Part shown: positions 44,404 through 52,343 of the stretch, piece after piece | How positions within the stretch are numbered: position 1 is the stretch's first letter | Layout of the letters: each line of letters opens with the position of its first letter | Source of the DNA: Niabella ginsenosidivorans | GTDB lineage: Bacteria > Bacteroidota > Bacteroidia > Chitinophagales > Chitinophagaceae | Length of the DNA: 64,000 nt | Assembly (NCBI RefSeq): GCF_001654455.1 | Contig: NZ_CP015772.1 | Location: forward strand, 4,278,001-4,342,000 | Direction of reading: 5' to 3' | Notes under the pieces: model-generated | Told to the model about the DNA's origin: nothing | What the model saw: only the letters and a program-made list of their open reading frames with translations | Database searches by the model: none | Made by a program: the position numbers and the translations under genes

Positions 44404-44985
44404 TTATTTCTTGGCGGGTGTTTTTGCCGGAGTGGTAGCAGCCGGTTTTTCCGCAGCTCCACCAGCGGGTGCATTGGAATTCTGGTCTACCTTAATTCCT
44501 AATCTCTGTGCCACCGGAATGGAAAGGTTATCTGCATCCGGAGCTATTAAGAACGCCTCCTGATCCAGGACATAGGTATATCCTTTTTCTTTTGCAACAG
44601 CTGTGAGCGCCTGGTGCACTTTATTGTATAAGGGCGCCAGCAGCTGTTGCTGCTTTCCCTGGATTGCGTTGCCTGCAATTTGCTGCCAGTTACCTAAAGT
44701 AGTTTGCAAATCATTTAAATCTTTTTCCAAGGCGCTTTTTACGGAAGCAGATGTTTTCGGATCTTTATAAGTGCTGTCCTTTGTTTTAAACTCGTCATAC
44801 AAACGGGTATATTCGCCGCCCACAGAATCCTGCTGGAATTTCTGCATTTGCTCCTGGATACCTTTAATTTCCGGAAGGCTGTACACCAACCCGTTCATAT
44901 TTGCATAGCCGATCTTTTGGGCTGAAGCCGATAAGCCTGTAATAACAAAACCTGCTACCAATGCAAGAACTTTTATTTTTTTCAT
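44404..44985 (-). CDS. OmpH/Skp-family periplasmic chaperone, distal copy
   Basis: A 193-residue exported protein with a signal peptide (VLALVAGFVITGLSASAQ), then a coiled-coil Skp/OmpH domain: IGYANMNGLVYSLPEIKGIQEQMQKFQQDSVGGEYTRLYDEF, SVKSALEKDLNDLQTTLGNW and VAKEKGYTYVLDQEAFL. The C-terminus is a low-complexity Ala/Pro/Lys tail (APAGGAAEKPAATTPAKTPAKK), longer than in the proximal copy. Skp holds unfolded outer-membrane proteins for the BAM complex, which agrees with bamA upstream in the same operon. Confidence 0.92.
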   Translation of the reverse strand: MKKIKVLALVAGFVITGLSASAQKIGYANMNGLVYSLPEIKGIQEQMQKFQQDSVGGEYTRLYDEFKTKDSTYKDPKTSASVKSALEKDLNDLQTTLGNWQQIAGNAIQGKQQQLLAPLYNKVHQALTAVAKEKGYTYVLDQEAFLIAPDADNLSIPVAQRLGIKVDQNSNAPAGGAAEKPAATTPAKTPAKK

Positions 44986-45067
44986 TTACTTTTTTGTTTG
45001 TTTATAATTTTATTTGTTTTCTATGATGATCGTATGAATAAGAACGTTGCCTGTTCAGTTCGCTATG

Positions 45068-45580
45068 TTATTTTCCTGTCAGAACTTTCAGCACCGCATC
45101 ACTCTTATCCAGCTTTGGGTCGGCAAATATAATAGATTTTCCTTCACTTTTATCCAGAACCAGGTCGTATCCGTTATCTATGACCAGTTTTTGGACAGCC
45201 CGGTTCACTTTTTCCTGCAGAGGCTGCATCAGCTCCTGTCTTTTTTTAAACAGATCTCCCTCAAAACCAAAGCGCTTTTTTTGCAGGTCGCGCAATTCCT
45301 TTTCTTTGTTAAACAGGTCTTCTTCTTTTTTCTTGCGGGCTTCCGCGCTTAACATACTCTGCTGGGAATCATAGTCATCGTATGCTTTATCCAGGATCGC
45401 CTGCTTGTCATCAATCTCTTTTTGCCAGTCTGCAGCCGCTTTATTAACGGCGTCCTGCACCTGTTTGTATTCAGGCAGCTTATCAAAAATATAACGGGTA
45501 TCAATGATAATATATTTTTGGGCAGATACAGATGCTGCCGTGATCAATAACCCGATAGCCAGTGCAAATAGTTGTTTCAT
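45068..45580 (-). CDS. OmpH/Skp-family periplasmic chaperone, proximal copy
   Basis: A 170-residue exported coiled-coil chaperone with a signal peptide (LFALAIGLLITAASVSAQ). Typical blocks are YIIIDTRYIFDKLPEYKQVQDAVNKAAADW, a long Lys/Glu-rich helix pair near 65-125, and LVIDNGYDLVLDKSEGKSIIFADPKLD. It follows bamA by 127 bp and precedes the second OmpH by 82 bp on the same strand, the order usual in Bacteroidota. It probably escorts outer-membrane proteins to BamA. Confidence 0.93.
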   Translation of the reverse strand: MKQLFALAIGLLITAASVSAQKYIIIDTRYIFDKLPEYKQVQDAVNKAAADWQKEIDDKQAILDKAYDDYDSQQSMLSAEARKKKEEDLFNKEKELRDLQKKRFGFEGDLFKKRQELMQPLQEKVNRAVQKLVIDNGYDLVLDKSEGKSIIFADPKLDKSDAVLKVLTGK

Positions 45581-45707
45581 TCGTATATTTTTTATTTTTC
45601 CGGGGATTGCATCTCTTATAGATCCCTGTACAGCAGGGGATTATATATGTGATACTTCTCCGGATCTGTGTACTCCTTTAAAGAGATGTAAAAAATCGTT
45701 AAAAGGT

Positions 45708-48440
45708 TTACTCCGGTTCAAAGCCAAGCATAAAGGTGAACTTGCCCGCATTCTTAAGTCCCTGACCCGGCATCAGACGGTCAAGCCCGATACCGTAGTC
45801 AAATCCGAGCAAGCCAAACATGGGCAGGTAAAAGCGCATCCCCAAACCAACGCTGCGCCGTAAACGGAACGGATTATAATCTTTATAATCATGCCACCCG
45901 TTAGCTGCTTCAAAGAAAGCAAGGCCATAAATCGTGCTTCCCGGGTTGGTAACCAGCGGATACCGCAATTCAGCCTGGTACTTGTTAAAGATAATGAACA
46001 GATCGCTCATAATGCTGGTGGTACCGTTGTCCGGATTTACACGCGGATCAGAACTGGTAAAGATCGGATAGCCCCGCAGTGCCACAATGTCAAAACCGGT
46101 CAGCGAATAAGTGGTATTCATGCCCGCATCTCCCAGTTGGAAACGTTCAAACGGCGAATAGCCCAGGTTTTTATTATACCGGCCCATAAAGCCATACTTG
46201 GCAGCTAGTTTTAATACAAACTGTTTGTTTTTATCCTCCCCGGTCGGGCGGCCCAGCGGAACATACCAGGTAGCGCCAAAGCGCCATTTATGATATTCCA
46301 CATTTTCGTATTCCTTTCCGGGTTTATATCCTCCGCCCCACAGGGAATAAGGGGGTGTTGCCTGAACACTGGCGGTCAGTTCACTACCGCTCCGCGGGAA
46401 AATAGGATCTGAAACAGAGTTGCGGCTTAAAGCGATCTTCAGGCTGAAGTTATTGGATTTACCGGTTTGAAAGGGCAGCCCGTAACTAAGTCCCATATTT
46501 CGTACATCATATTTGGTGTAGGAAAGGATATAATTGATCGTAAACCAGTCATCCGGCCATTTCAACTGTTTGCCAAGGCCCACACTGATGCCGTTTACAG
46601 TAAGAGAGGAAGTGTCTGAGAAAATATACCGGTTGGTGGAATAATCGTATCCGCCCATATGATATTTACTGTTATTATACGCAATAGTCAGCGAATTACG
46701 TTTTTTTCCTCCCAGCCAGGGCTCTGTAAATGAAAAGTTATAGGATCGGTACATTTTTCCGTTGGACTGTACACGCAGGCTTAATTTTTGACCATCACCT
46801 ACCGGTAACGGATCCCAGGCTTCCTTTTTCCAGATGTTCCGTATGGAGAAATTGTTAAAGGTTACCCCTAAGGTTCCCGTAAGGCCAATACCTCCGCCCC
46901 ACCCGGCAGAAAGTTCCAACTGGTCTGAAGATTTCTCCTTCAGCTTCCAGTTAATATCTACTGTTCCGTCGGCCTGGTTGGGAACCGGTTGCGGATTGAT
47001 CGATTCCTGCTCAAAATAATTCAGCGTATTCAGCTCACGTATAGAACGCATCAGGTCTGTTCTGCTGAACAGTTCTCCCGGAATGGTTCTTAGCTCCCTG
47101 CGGATAACATGATCCTTGGTGCGCTCATTCCCCATGATCGTCACATTCTTGATCCGGGCTATAGGCCCTTCAACAACACGGATCTCATAATCAATCGTGT
47201 CATTATAGATCTTTGTTTCAACCGGGGTTACATTAAAGAAAAGATATCCTTTATCATTGTAGGCAGTTGTAATATCATACTGATCCTGGCTGGGCTCAAT
47301 GCCCAGTCTTTTGTTTAATATGGAAGCATCATAGGTATCCCCTTTATTGATCCTCAGTATCCCGTTCAATATAGTATCAGAAAATTCCTTATTCCCCTTC
47401 CAGGTAATATTGCCAAAATAATATTTATGCCCCTCGGTTACCTTAATGTCTACATACATCTTGTTGTCCTGGATCACCTGGGTATCTGCAAGGATCTGTG
47501 CATCCCGGTATCCTTTGGCATTGAAGTATTTCAGCACTTTCTCTTTGTCTTCCTCATATTTCTTGGGGTTGAATTTTGAAGAGCTGAAGAATTTGAACCG
47601 GAAATAAGGGTCCAGCACTTTCAGGGTCTTGGACCCTGTTAAAAACCCCCATTCTTTCATATATTCATTAAAGGAGTATACCTGCTTGGGACCGTAGGGG
47701 CTCACATACCTGGAAGGATACAGTGACATTTTGGTCATTTCCTTTGTGCCCTTCATCTGCTTCTTTAATTTCATTGATCCTACATTTTCGTTTCCGAAAA
47801 AGTTGATCTCATCAATCTTTACTTTTTTCCCTTTATCGATCTTTATAGTAAGAGCATTGGAATTGGGGTAAACAGGGTCTTTCTTTTCTTCCAGTGTGGT
47901 TTCCACATCATAAAATCCTTTTTCCTCAAAATAGTTTTTTACTACCTGCCGGATATTCTGCCGGGTATTTTCGGAGAGAATAGACTGTTTTACCAACCCG
48001 ATCTTTTTGGTAAGATCTTCGATTTCCGTTTTTTTAACTCCCTCAAATTTAAAACTGCCCAAACGGGGCCTTTCCGTAACAGCTATTTCAATGCTTATTT
48101 TATCATTATCTACATGCGTAACGTATACCTCCACATCAGCAAAGAGCTTCTGTTTCCAGAGGTTATTGATGGCACGGGCAAAAATATCAGAGCCGGGGTA
48201 TACAAATTTCTGCCCTTTCTGCACACCTGAAACAGATAATATGATGGACGAGTCGAGATAGGCGGCGCCGGTAATTTTCACATCTGCCACAGTATATTCT
48301 CTTGGCTGTGTATTTTGTAAAAATTCCTGTAATCTTGGATCAACAGATGTGACCGGGGTGGTGTCTACCTGAGCAAAAGCATGATTTACCGCAAAAATGG
48401 ATATAATTAAGATACAAACTTTGTATGTAGAAAAACGCAT
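45708..48440 (-). CDS. bamA: Outer-membrane protein assembly factor BamA
   Basis: A 910-residue Omp85 protein that folds beta-barrels into the outer membrane. The signal peptide (ILIISIFAVNHAFAQ) is followed by POTRA domains; VADVKITGAAYLDSSIILSVSGVQKGQKF opens POTRA1, and ITVTERPRLGSFKFEGVKKTEIEDL-type and LTIKIDKGKKVKIDEINFFGNE-type repeats continue to about residue 480. The 16-strand barrel includes the conserved late LRGYPIF (the Omp85 RGF/RGY loop) and ends GFEPE. It is larger than proteobacterial BamA (about 800), as is usual in Bacteroidota. It follows uppS by 176 bp on the same strand. Confidence 0.95.
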   Translation of the reverse strand: MRFSTYKVCILIISIFAVNHAFAQVDTTPVTSVDPRLQEFLQNTQPREYTVADVKITGAAYLDSSIILSVSGVQKGQKFVYPGSDIFARAINNLWKQKLFADVEVYVTHVDNDKISIEIAVTERPRLGSFKFEGVKKTEIEDLTKKIGLVKQSILSENTRQNIRQVVKNYFEEKGFYDVETTLEEKKDPVYPNSNALTIKIDKGKKVKIDEINFFGNENVGSMKLKKQMKGTKEMTKMSLYPSRYVSPYGPKQVYSFNEYMKEWGFLTGSKTLKVLDPYFRFKFFSSSKFNPKKYEEDKEKVLKYFNAKGYRDAQILADTQVIQDNKMYVDIKVTEGHKYYFGNITWKGNKEFSDTILNGILRINKGDTYDASILNKRLGIEPSQDQYDITTAYNDKGYLFFNVTPVETKIYNDTIDYEIRVVEGPIARIKNVTIMGNERTKDHVIRRELRTIPGELFSRTDLMRSIRELNTLNYFEQESINPQPVPNQADGTVDINWKLKEKSSDQLELSAGWGGGIGLTGTLGVTFNNFSIRNIWKKEAWDPLPVGDGQKLSLRVQSNGKMYRSYNFSFTEPWLGGKKRNSLTIAYNNSKYHMGGYDYSTNRYIFSDTSSLTVNGISVGLGKQLKWPDDWFTINYILSYTKYDVRNMGLSYGLPFQTGKSNNFSLKIALSRNSVSDPIFPRSGSELTASVQATPPYSLWGGGYKPGKEYENVEYHKWRFGATWYVPLGRPTGEDKNKQFVLKLAAKYGFMGRYNKNLGYSPFERFQLGDAGMNTTYSLTGFDIVALRGYPIFTSSDPRVNPDNGTTSIMSDLFIIFNKYQAELRYPLVTNPGSTIYGLAFFEAANGWHDYKDYNPFRLRRSVGLGMRFYLPMFGLLGFDYGIGLDRLMPGQGLKNAGKFTFMLGFEPE

Positions 48441-48616
48441 ATAATGGTTAAAGTATTACGGTAATCAATTTTATTGCGCAAAGCAGGAGCCTATCAATTT
48501 TCCAACTCCCCTTTCCATCCCATTGCGGCGGCAAATTAAAGGTAAAATTTGGAAACTGTATGTTAAAAAGAACCTGTATTTATCGTAATTGCAGCTTTTT
48601 ATAAACAAATAGGTAT

Positions 48617-49363
48617 TTATTGTGTTACTTGCGCTGATGTTTTGCCAAACCGGCGTTCTCTGTTCTGATAATCAAGGATTGCCATATAAAGATTTTTCTT
48701 CCGGAAATCAGGCCACCGCACATCTGTAAAGTATAATTCAGCATAGGCCAGCTGGTAGAGCAGAAAATTGCTGATTCTGTATTCCCCACTGGTGCGGATC
48801 ATCAGTTCCGGGTCCGGGAACTCACTGGTGCAAAGGTATTTCTGCAACACATCCTGGTCAATGGCTTCCACTGCCAACCGCCCGTGGCGCACTTCATTGG
48901 CTATATTTTTTACAGCATTCAATAATTCCCAGCGGCCGCTGTAACTTAAGGCCATGATCAGGTTCAGGCCCGTATTTTTCGCGGTGATCTCTAATGCCTC
49001 ATTCAGCTCCTGACGGGCGTAATCCGGCAACATGCTCATATCTCCTATTACATGCAGCCGGATATTGTTTTTATGCAATACTTCTGCCTCTTTGCGGATG
49101 GTAGATACCAGCAGTTCCATCAGCCCTACTACCTCATACTCAGGGCGATCCCAGTTCTCCGTGCTGAACGCATACAGGGTAAGATACCCGATGCCCAGTT
49201 CTGCACAGCCTTCTACAATATCCCTTACGCTTTCGACCCCATGATAATGCCCGAACAGCCGGTCCTGGCCCTGTTCCTGTGCCCAACGCCCGTTGCCGTC
49301 CATGATAATAGCAATATGATGGGGGAGCCGTTCTTTGTCTATTTGCTCCAATAAATCCGACAT
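48617..49363 (-). CDS. uppS: Isoprenyl transferase / undecaprenyl diphosphate synthase
   Basis: A 248-residue cis-prenyltransferase that extends farnesyl diphosphate with isopentenyl units to the C55 lipid carrier for peptidoglycan and O-antigen. The catalytic motif is HIAIIMDGNGRWAQ (D22). Other conserved blocks are LTLYAFSTENWDRPEYEV, NLIMALSYSGRWEL and the substrate loop IRTSGEYRISNFLLYQLAYAELYF. ATG at 49363 (MSDLLEQIDKERLPHH) gives the standard length; a longer frame upstream adds 12 residues without support. It lies 98 bp after asd and before bamA, so the block couples precursor supply with envelope assembly. Confidence 0.95.
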   Translation of the reverse strand: MSDLLEQIDKERLPHHIAIIMDGNGRWAQEQGQDRLFGHYHGVESVRDIVEGCAELGIGYLTLYAFSTENWDRPEYEVVGLMELLVSTIRKEAEVLHKNNIRLHVIGDMSMLPDYARQELNEALEITAKNTGLNLIMALSYSGRWELLNAVKNIANEVRHGRLAVEAIDQDVLQKYLCTSEFPDPELMIRTSGEYRISNFLLYQLAYAELYFTDVRWPDFRKKNLYMAILDYQNRERRFGKTSAQVTQ

Positions 49364-49384
49364 AGAAGATGCAAAGTAACAAAA

Positions 49385-49460
49385 TAGTTGACAGTTCATA
49401 GCAAATAGTTCATGGCAGCACCGATTGGCCTTACCATGAACTATGAACCATCAACTATGA
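49385..49460. repeat. Imperfect ~30-bp inverted repeat between asd and uppS
   Basis: ATAGTTCATGG (49405-49415) pairs perfectly with CCATGAACTAT (49434-49444). The outer flanks TAGTTGACAGTTCATAG and AACCATCAACTATGAACT continue the pairing imperfectly. No T-run follows on the minus strand, so it is more likely an RNA-processing or stability hairpin than a terminator. Confidence 0.55.
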
Positions 49461-49461
49461 A

Positions 49462-50469
49462 CTAAATTAAATTATTTGCAGCCAGGTACTCGGCAATCTG
49501 TACGGCGTTGGTAGCGGCACCTTTACGCAGGTTATCACTTACCACCCACAGGTTCAGGGCATTGGGCTGCGATTCATCCCTGCGGATCCTCCCTACGAAT
49601 ACATCATCTTTTTCATGGGCATCCATGGGCATCGGATATTTGTGATTTGGCAGGTCATCTACCACAATAACACCGGGTGCTGTCTCCAGCAGATGGCGTA
49701 CTTCAGCCAGGTCAAAATCGTTCTCAAATTCAATATTTACTGCTTCGCTATGGCCACCCATTACCGGAATACGAACGGTTGTAGCAGTAACCCGGATAGA
49801 GTCATCCCGCATGATCTTTTTGGTTTCGTTCACCATTTTCATTTCTTCCTTGGTATACCCGTTATCCAAAAAGACATCGATCTGGGGAATCACGTTCAGA
49901 TCAATAGGATACTTATAGGCCATTTCATAGCTGCTCTCTTTTCCGGCTACTTCCTTATGACGCTCACCTTTTAACTGCTCAACCGCTTTAACGCCCGTGC
50001 CTGTAACACTCTGATAAGTGGCTACCACTATGCGTTTGATCTTATAGGCTTTATGCAAGGGGGCCAGTGCCACTACCATCTGAATGGTGGAGCAGTTGGG
50101 ATTGGCAATAATTTTGTCATTGCTGGTCAGCACATCTGCATTGATCTCCGGAACCACCAGCGGAACCTTCGGATCCATGCGCCATGCAGAAGAGTTGTCA
50201 ACAACAGTAATGCCCGCCGCTGCAAATTTGGGCGCCCATTCTGTTGAGGTGCTTCCACCAGCAGAGAACAACGCCACATCCGGCTTGGCGGCAATAGCCG
50301 CTTCCATACCTGCCACTTTATATTTTTTACCCCTGAATTCTACCTCCCTGCCAACGCTTTTTGCCGAAGCAACGGGTATTAGTTCAGATACCGGAAAATT
50401 CCTTTCGGATAAAACCTGCAACATTTTGGTGCCTACCAAACCTGTGGCGCCTACAACGGCTACTTTCAT
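49462..50469 (-). CDS. asd: Aspartate-semialdehyde dehydrogenase
   Basis: A 335-residue NADPH enzyme reducing aspartyl phosphate to aspartate semialdehyde, the branch point to lysine/diaminopimelate, threonine, isoleucine and methionine. The nucleotide site is VAVVGATGLVGTKM, the catalytic thiol is C126 in IANPNCSTIQMVVALAP, and VPVMGGHSEAV-type residues supply the active His region (RIPVMGGHSEAVNIEFE). Substrate-binding residues are in YEMAYKYPIDLNVIPQID. It is first in a minus-strand series with uppS and bamA. It is preceded by a leader peptide and attenuator (50495-50605), so expression is probably set by threonine and lysine supply. Confidence 0.95.
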   Translation of the reverse strand: MKVAVVGATGLVGTKMLQVLSERNFPVSELIPVASAKSVGREVEFRGKKYKVAGMEAAIAAKPDVALFSAGGSTSTEWAPKFAAAGITVVDNSSAWRMDPKVPLVVPEINADVLTSNDKIIANPNCSTIQMVVALAPLHKAYKIKRIVVATYQSVTGTGVKAVEQLKGERHKEVAGKESSYEMAYKYPIDLNVIPQIDVFLDNGYTKEEMKMVNETKKIMRDDSIRVTATTVRIPVMGGHSEAVNIEFENDFDLAEVRHLLETAPGVIVVDDLPNHKYPMPMDAHEKDDVFVGRIRRDESQPNALNLWVVSDNLRKGAATNAVQIAEYLAANNLI

Positions 50470-50494
50470 TGTTGTTTATTTCGTATTTTATGTT

Positions 50495-50524
50495 AAAAAA
50501 AAGCCTCCCGTATTTACGGAAGGC
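50495..50524 (-). terminator. Attenuator terminator in the asd leader
   Basis: On the minus strand, GCCTTCCGT-AAAT-ACGGGAGGC forms a 9-bp stem (one G-U pair) at 50503-50524, followed by eight T residues (50502 to 50495). It lies between the leader peptide and asd, 26 bp before the asd ATG. The position makes it a regulatory terminator; it cannot be the terminator of an upstream gene, since the asd promoter is upstream of it. Confidence 0.88.
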
Positions 50525-50590
50525 CTGTTAAAAATTTATGTTAAAGACACAAACACCACTGACCTTCCATCAGGGACACTTTTTAGTGGT
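50516..50590 (-). promoter_or_regulatory. Mutually exclusive antiterminator and leader-pairing segments of the asd attenuator
   Basis: RNA segments, read on the minus strand. Segment 1, ACCACU (50585-50590), lies in the leader peptide's Thr6-Thr7 codons and pairs with AGUGGU (50555-50560); flanking ACAAA and UUUGU extend that stem. Segment 2, AUGGAAGGUC (50561-50570), starts at the last base of the leader stop codon and pairs over 10 bp with GGCCUUCCGU (50516-50525). The latter is the 5' arm of the terminator, so segment-2 pairing prevents termination. A ribosome at the leader stop codon would cover segment 2; one stalled on the Thr/Lys codons would leave it free. Confidence 0.8.
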
Positions 50591-50605
50591 TTTTGTATGC
50601 TTCAT
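50570..50605 (-). CDS. asd leader peptide MKHTKTTKKCP
   Basis: An 11-codon frame ATG AAG CAT ACA AAA ACC ACT AAA AAG TGT CCC then TGA. Three of eleven residues are Thr and four are Lys, both end products of the pathway that asd feeds. All are clustered where ribosome stalling would control the adjacent RNA structure. The preceding bases are A-rich, as usual for Bacteroidota starts, and the ATG is about 14 nt from the predicted transcription start. The sequence itself is seen directly; its translation and sensing role are inferred. Confidence 0.78.
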   Translation of the reverse strand: MKHTKTTKKCP

Positions 50606-50622
50606 TTTACTTGCCATCTGAA

Positions 50623-50654
50623 CAAAAATAGATACAGAACAGATATCATCCAAA
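50623..50654 (-). promoter_or_regulatory. Promoter of the asd leader transcript
   Basis: On the minus strand, TTTG (50651-50654) and TATTTTTG (50623-50630) match the Bacteroidota -33 and -7 consensus elements (TTTG and TAnnTTTG) with a 20-bp spacer. Transcription would start near 50619, just upstream of the leader ATG at 50605. Confidence 0.7.
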
Positions 50655-50712
50655 TATTGGAAAATTTTTTTTTATATAATTGATCCTAATACGGATGAAA
50701 AGACCGGCAGGA

Positions 50713-51018
50713 TTACCTGCTTTTTACAGGAACTGCCATTCTTTTTTTGCTAAAGTAGCCCGTTTTATTTATCAGGAACCACATAATGGTAAACGTTGGA
50801 ATAAAATCTGTTCCCGGCAGCGCTTCTTCTATAAAATTAAACAGCCCCCCTGTTATGCCTTTTTTGCCACCAAATGTAAATGCAAAGATCAGACCCGAAA
50901 CAGGCGCCCACAGAATATCGCCCAACTCTCCCAGCCCCGGAACAGCATAGGTCAAACAGCCGATCGCATCCATAACAAGACAAAACAAGAGCGAAGGTGA
51001 TTTTTGCGTTTTATCCAT
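50713..51018 (-). CDS. Small membrane protein, unrecognised
   Basis: A 101-residue protein with two or three hydrophobic segments (SPSLLFCLVMDAIGCLTYAVPGLGELGDILWAPVSGLIFAFTFGG and a weaker FIPTFTIMWFLI), Gly-rich between. It has a basic C-terminus (KKRMAVPVKSR). The GELGDILWAPVSGLIF block resembles small DUF-type Bacteroidota membrane proteins, but I cannot name a family securely. It sits 83 bp upstream of the asd promoter on the same strand. Confidence 0.7.
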   Translation of the reverse strand: MDKTQKSPSLLFCLVMDAIGCLTYAVPGLGELGDILWAPVSGLIFAFTFGGKKGITGGLFNFIEEALPGTDFIPTFTIMWFLINKTGYFSKKRMAVPVKSR

Positions 51019-51125
51019 TTTTATTGGTTGTTTTCAGATAAGAGCGCAAAAAGCGGTTACGGGTTGTATGGAAGCAGTTAGCATACACTGAAAAACTGAT
51101 AACTGACAGCTAATGACTTCCTCCC

Positions 51126-52052
51126 TTACAGATCCAGACCGGTTTCAAAACTCGTAAGCTCCCTGAAGAGTTGAATACGATCATTCAGCTCCTCTTTGGC
51201 CAGCTCTTTTAAACGGGTATTGCCGAATTTTTCCACGCAGAAGCTGGCCATGGCAGAGCCGGCGATAATGGCTTTCTTCATATTTTCAAAGCTGATATCC
51301 CCGCTCTTTGCCAGATAGCCTATAAAGCCACCAGCAAAGGTATCGCCCGCGCCTGTAGGATCAAAAACCTCTTCCAGTGGAAAAGCCGGTGCAAAGAACA
51401 CCTTATCTCCATGGAACAACAGAGCCCCGTTCTCTCCTTTTTTAATGATCAGGTATTTAGGACCCATTTCCCGGATCTTCTTGGCGGCCTTGATCAGTGA
51501 ATACTGTTGTGTTAACTCGCGTGCCTCGGAATCATTCACCATTAAAAGATCTACCTTTTTTAATACTGCTTCCAGATCCGGCATAGCGGTTTCCATCCAG
51601 AAATTCATCGTATCCAGCACAATCAGCCGGGGCTTTTGCTTCAGTTGCTCAATAACACTGATCTGCAGTTTGGGCATCAGGTTTCCCAGCATTAAAAAGG
51701 CTGCTCCCTGGTAGTTATCCGGAACCCTGGGATCAAAATCTTCCAGCACATTCAGGTCCGTAATCAGTGTATCGCGTGTATTCATATCCTGGTGGTACAA
51801 TCCTTTCCAGAAAAAGGATTTTTTGTCGGCCACTTTTTCAACACCCTCCAGCTGAACTCCTCTCTGCTGTAAAGATTCCAGTTCCTCATCCGGAAAGTCA
51901 TATCCGATGATGGAGATCTGCTGTACAGGCTTTACAAAGTAACTGGCGGCATAGGCTGCATACAGGGCAGAGCCACCTACAATTTTGTTCACTTTTCCAA
52001 AAGGAGTTTCTATGGCATCAAAAGCCATGGTACCAACAGTAATTAACGACAT
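51126..52052 (-). CDS. PfkB-family carbohydrate/nucleoside kinase
   Basis: A 308-residue ribokinase-fold kinase. The C-terminal PfkB signature is VFDPTGAGDTFAGGFIGYLA with the catalytic Asp. The substrate side is FDAIETPFGKVNKIVGGSALYAAYAASYFV, and LIVLDTMNFWMETAMPDLEAVLKKVDLLMVNDSEAREL contains the family strand with the NDSEA motif. The variant without the usual two-Gly N-terminal signature resembles adenosine- or inosine-kinase-like members. The phosphate acceptor cannot be fixed. It is monocistronic. Confidence 0.88.
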   Translation of the reverse strand: MSLITVGTMAFDAIETPFGKVNKIVGGSALYAAYAASYFVKPVQQISIIGYDFPDEELESLQQRGVQLEGVEKVADKKSFFWKGLYHQDMNTRDTLITDLNVLEDFDPRVPDNYQGAAFLMLGNLMPKLQISVIEQLKQKPRLIVLDTMNFWMETAMPDLEAVLKKVDLLMVNDSEARELTQQYSLIKAAKKIREMGPKYLIIKKGENGALLFHGDKVFFAPAFPLEEVFDPTGAGDTFAGGFIGYLAKSGDISFENMKKAIIAGSAMASFCVEKFGNTRLKELAKEELNDRIQLFRELTSFETGLDL

Positions 52053-52148
52053 GAAATTATTTTTTATTAAAATACGGCGGCAAAGGTAGGATTTATTAGG
52101 CAGCGATTAGCGTTTACGGGCTTTTTGATGAGGGCAGATGTATGAAAT

Positions 52149-52258
52149 ATAATGTCGCCACAGATTCACGAATAAGGATAAACCCGAAGTTTTCAGTCTC
52201 AATACCACCAATAATACGCCAAAGGCGCATTCGTGTATTTGTGGCAGACTGATACGTC
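52149..52258. repeat. Dispersed repeat family B, copy 3, with ~20-bp inverted ends
   Basis: CGCCACAGATTCACGAATA (near 52157-52175) is an imperfect inverted partner of CATTCGTGTATTTGTGGCAG (near 52228-52247). The left part matches 28412-28440, and CGCCAAAGGCG recurs from 40720. It occupies most of the gap between the PfkB and TetR genes. No coding capacity. Confidence 0.55.
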
Positions 52259-52306
52259 TGCCGTGGCTTTTGGGTTTTGTATTTTTCTATGCCTTTTAAA
52301 AATTAC

Positions 52307-52339
52307 TTGCCCGTTTTTTCTATAAAAAGCATAGTTTTG
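52307..52339 (+). promoter_or_regulatory. Promoter of the TetR-family gene
   Basis: TTG (52307-52309) and TAGTTTTG (52332-52339) with a 22-bp spacer match the Bacteroidota consensus. The -7 element ends 4 bp before the ATG at 52344, implying a leaderless or near-leaderless transcript. Confidence 0.55.
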
Positions 52340-52343
52340 GAAC

